NCBI GenBank assembly: GCA_002398565.1
Contig: DGZP01000019.1
Location: 37,309 to 43,267 of the forward strand
Origin: Proteiniphilum sp. UBA4977
GTDB taxonomy: Bacteria > Bacteroidota > Bacteroidia > Bacteroidales > Dysgonomonadaceae
DNA: 5,959 nt
Reading direction: 5' to 3'
Within the stretch, counting starts at the first letter, position 1, and each line of letters starts with the position of its first letter. Positions 5,880 to 5,959 of the stretch are shown piece after piece. A model generated the notes under the pieces. The model was not told the DNA's origin. It worked only from the letters and a program-made list of their open reading frames with translations, and ran no database searches. Both the position numbers and the translations under genes were made by a program.

Positions 5880-5959
5880 ATGCATCATTGTTACAGAATA
5901 TGCTGCATTGTTGTTACCGAAGGTGCTGTATCGCTGTGGTTCTTCGTCACTTTTGGTGG
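5880..5959 (+). other. Open reading frames running off the right edge, possible leader peptide or gene start
   Basis: An ATG at 5880 opens a frame (MHHCYRICCIVVTEG...) with no stop before the window ends. A second ATG at 5900, in another frame, opens MLHCCYRRCC..., also without a stop. Both are short and rich in His and Cys, because both read copies of the same 23-bp repeat. It could be a leader peptide or the 5' leader of a gene beyond the window. I do not recognise a family. Confidence 0.2.
5883..5928 (+). repeat. Imperfect 23-bp tandem direct repeat (two copies)
   Basis: Positions 5883-5905 and 5906-5928 are adjacent and identical at 18 of 23 bases; shared blocks are TTGTTAC, GAA and TGCTG. 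The period is not a multiple of three, so the copies fall in different frames, which argues against a protein repeat. The tract begins about 10 nt after a promoter-like element, so it would lie in the 5' end of any rightward transcript. Confidence 0.65.

Overview
The window looks like part of a polysaccharide/nutrient-uptake locus from a gut- or animal-associated Bacteroidota, most likely Bacteroidales. Three things point there: a SusC/RagA-type TonB-dependent transducer with an N-terminal STN domain, the ECF sigma factor and FecR-type anti-sigma factor beside it, and an AT-rich background whose promoter-like sites fit the Bacteroides housekeeping consensus (TTTG, about 20 nt, TAnnTTTG). I cannot name the species.

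Layout, read in the direction of transcription (minus strand, right to left). A housekeeping-type promoter at 5380-5349 precedes an ECF sigma factor gene (5236-4679). After a 49-nt gap comes the anti-sigma factor gene (4629-3613). After a 223-nt structured, AT-rich intergenic region comes the large susC-like gene (3389-33). Twenty-two nt past its stop, an ATG at 10-8 probably begins the partner susD-like gene, which lies almost wholly outside the window.

How the genes work together (family knowledge applied to what is seen): the SusC-like outer-membrane transporter binds its ligand with a SusD lipoprotein. Its periplasmic STN domain then signals to the FecR-like protein, which spans the inner membrane and holds the sigma factor. 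Released sigma would transcribe susC/susD. The ligand cannot be told from this window; sigma/anti-sigma-controlled loci in Bacteroides often handle host glycans.

The most interesting non-coding signal is between the anti-sigma gene and susC. On the PLUS strand a strong hairpin (3476-3507) is followed at once by four TTTTA units, which makes an intrinsic terminator pointing opposite to the operon. A perfect TAnnTTTG element (3389-3396) lies 80 nt upstream on that same strand. This matches the layout described for cis-antisense small RNAs (DonS type) that repress Bacteroides polysaccharide-utilisation operons, so I propose an antisense RNA of about 115 nt covering the susC leader.

The right 580 nt (about 5381-5959) has no convincing complete gene. 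It holds a short GC-rich block with hairpins (about 5620-5723), a perfect 32-bp palindrome (5762-5793), a plus-strand TAnnTTTG element (5866-5873), and a 23-bp imperfect tandem repeat (5883-5928) at the start of what may be a divergently transcribed gene or leader running off the right edge.
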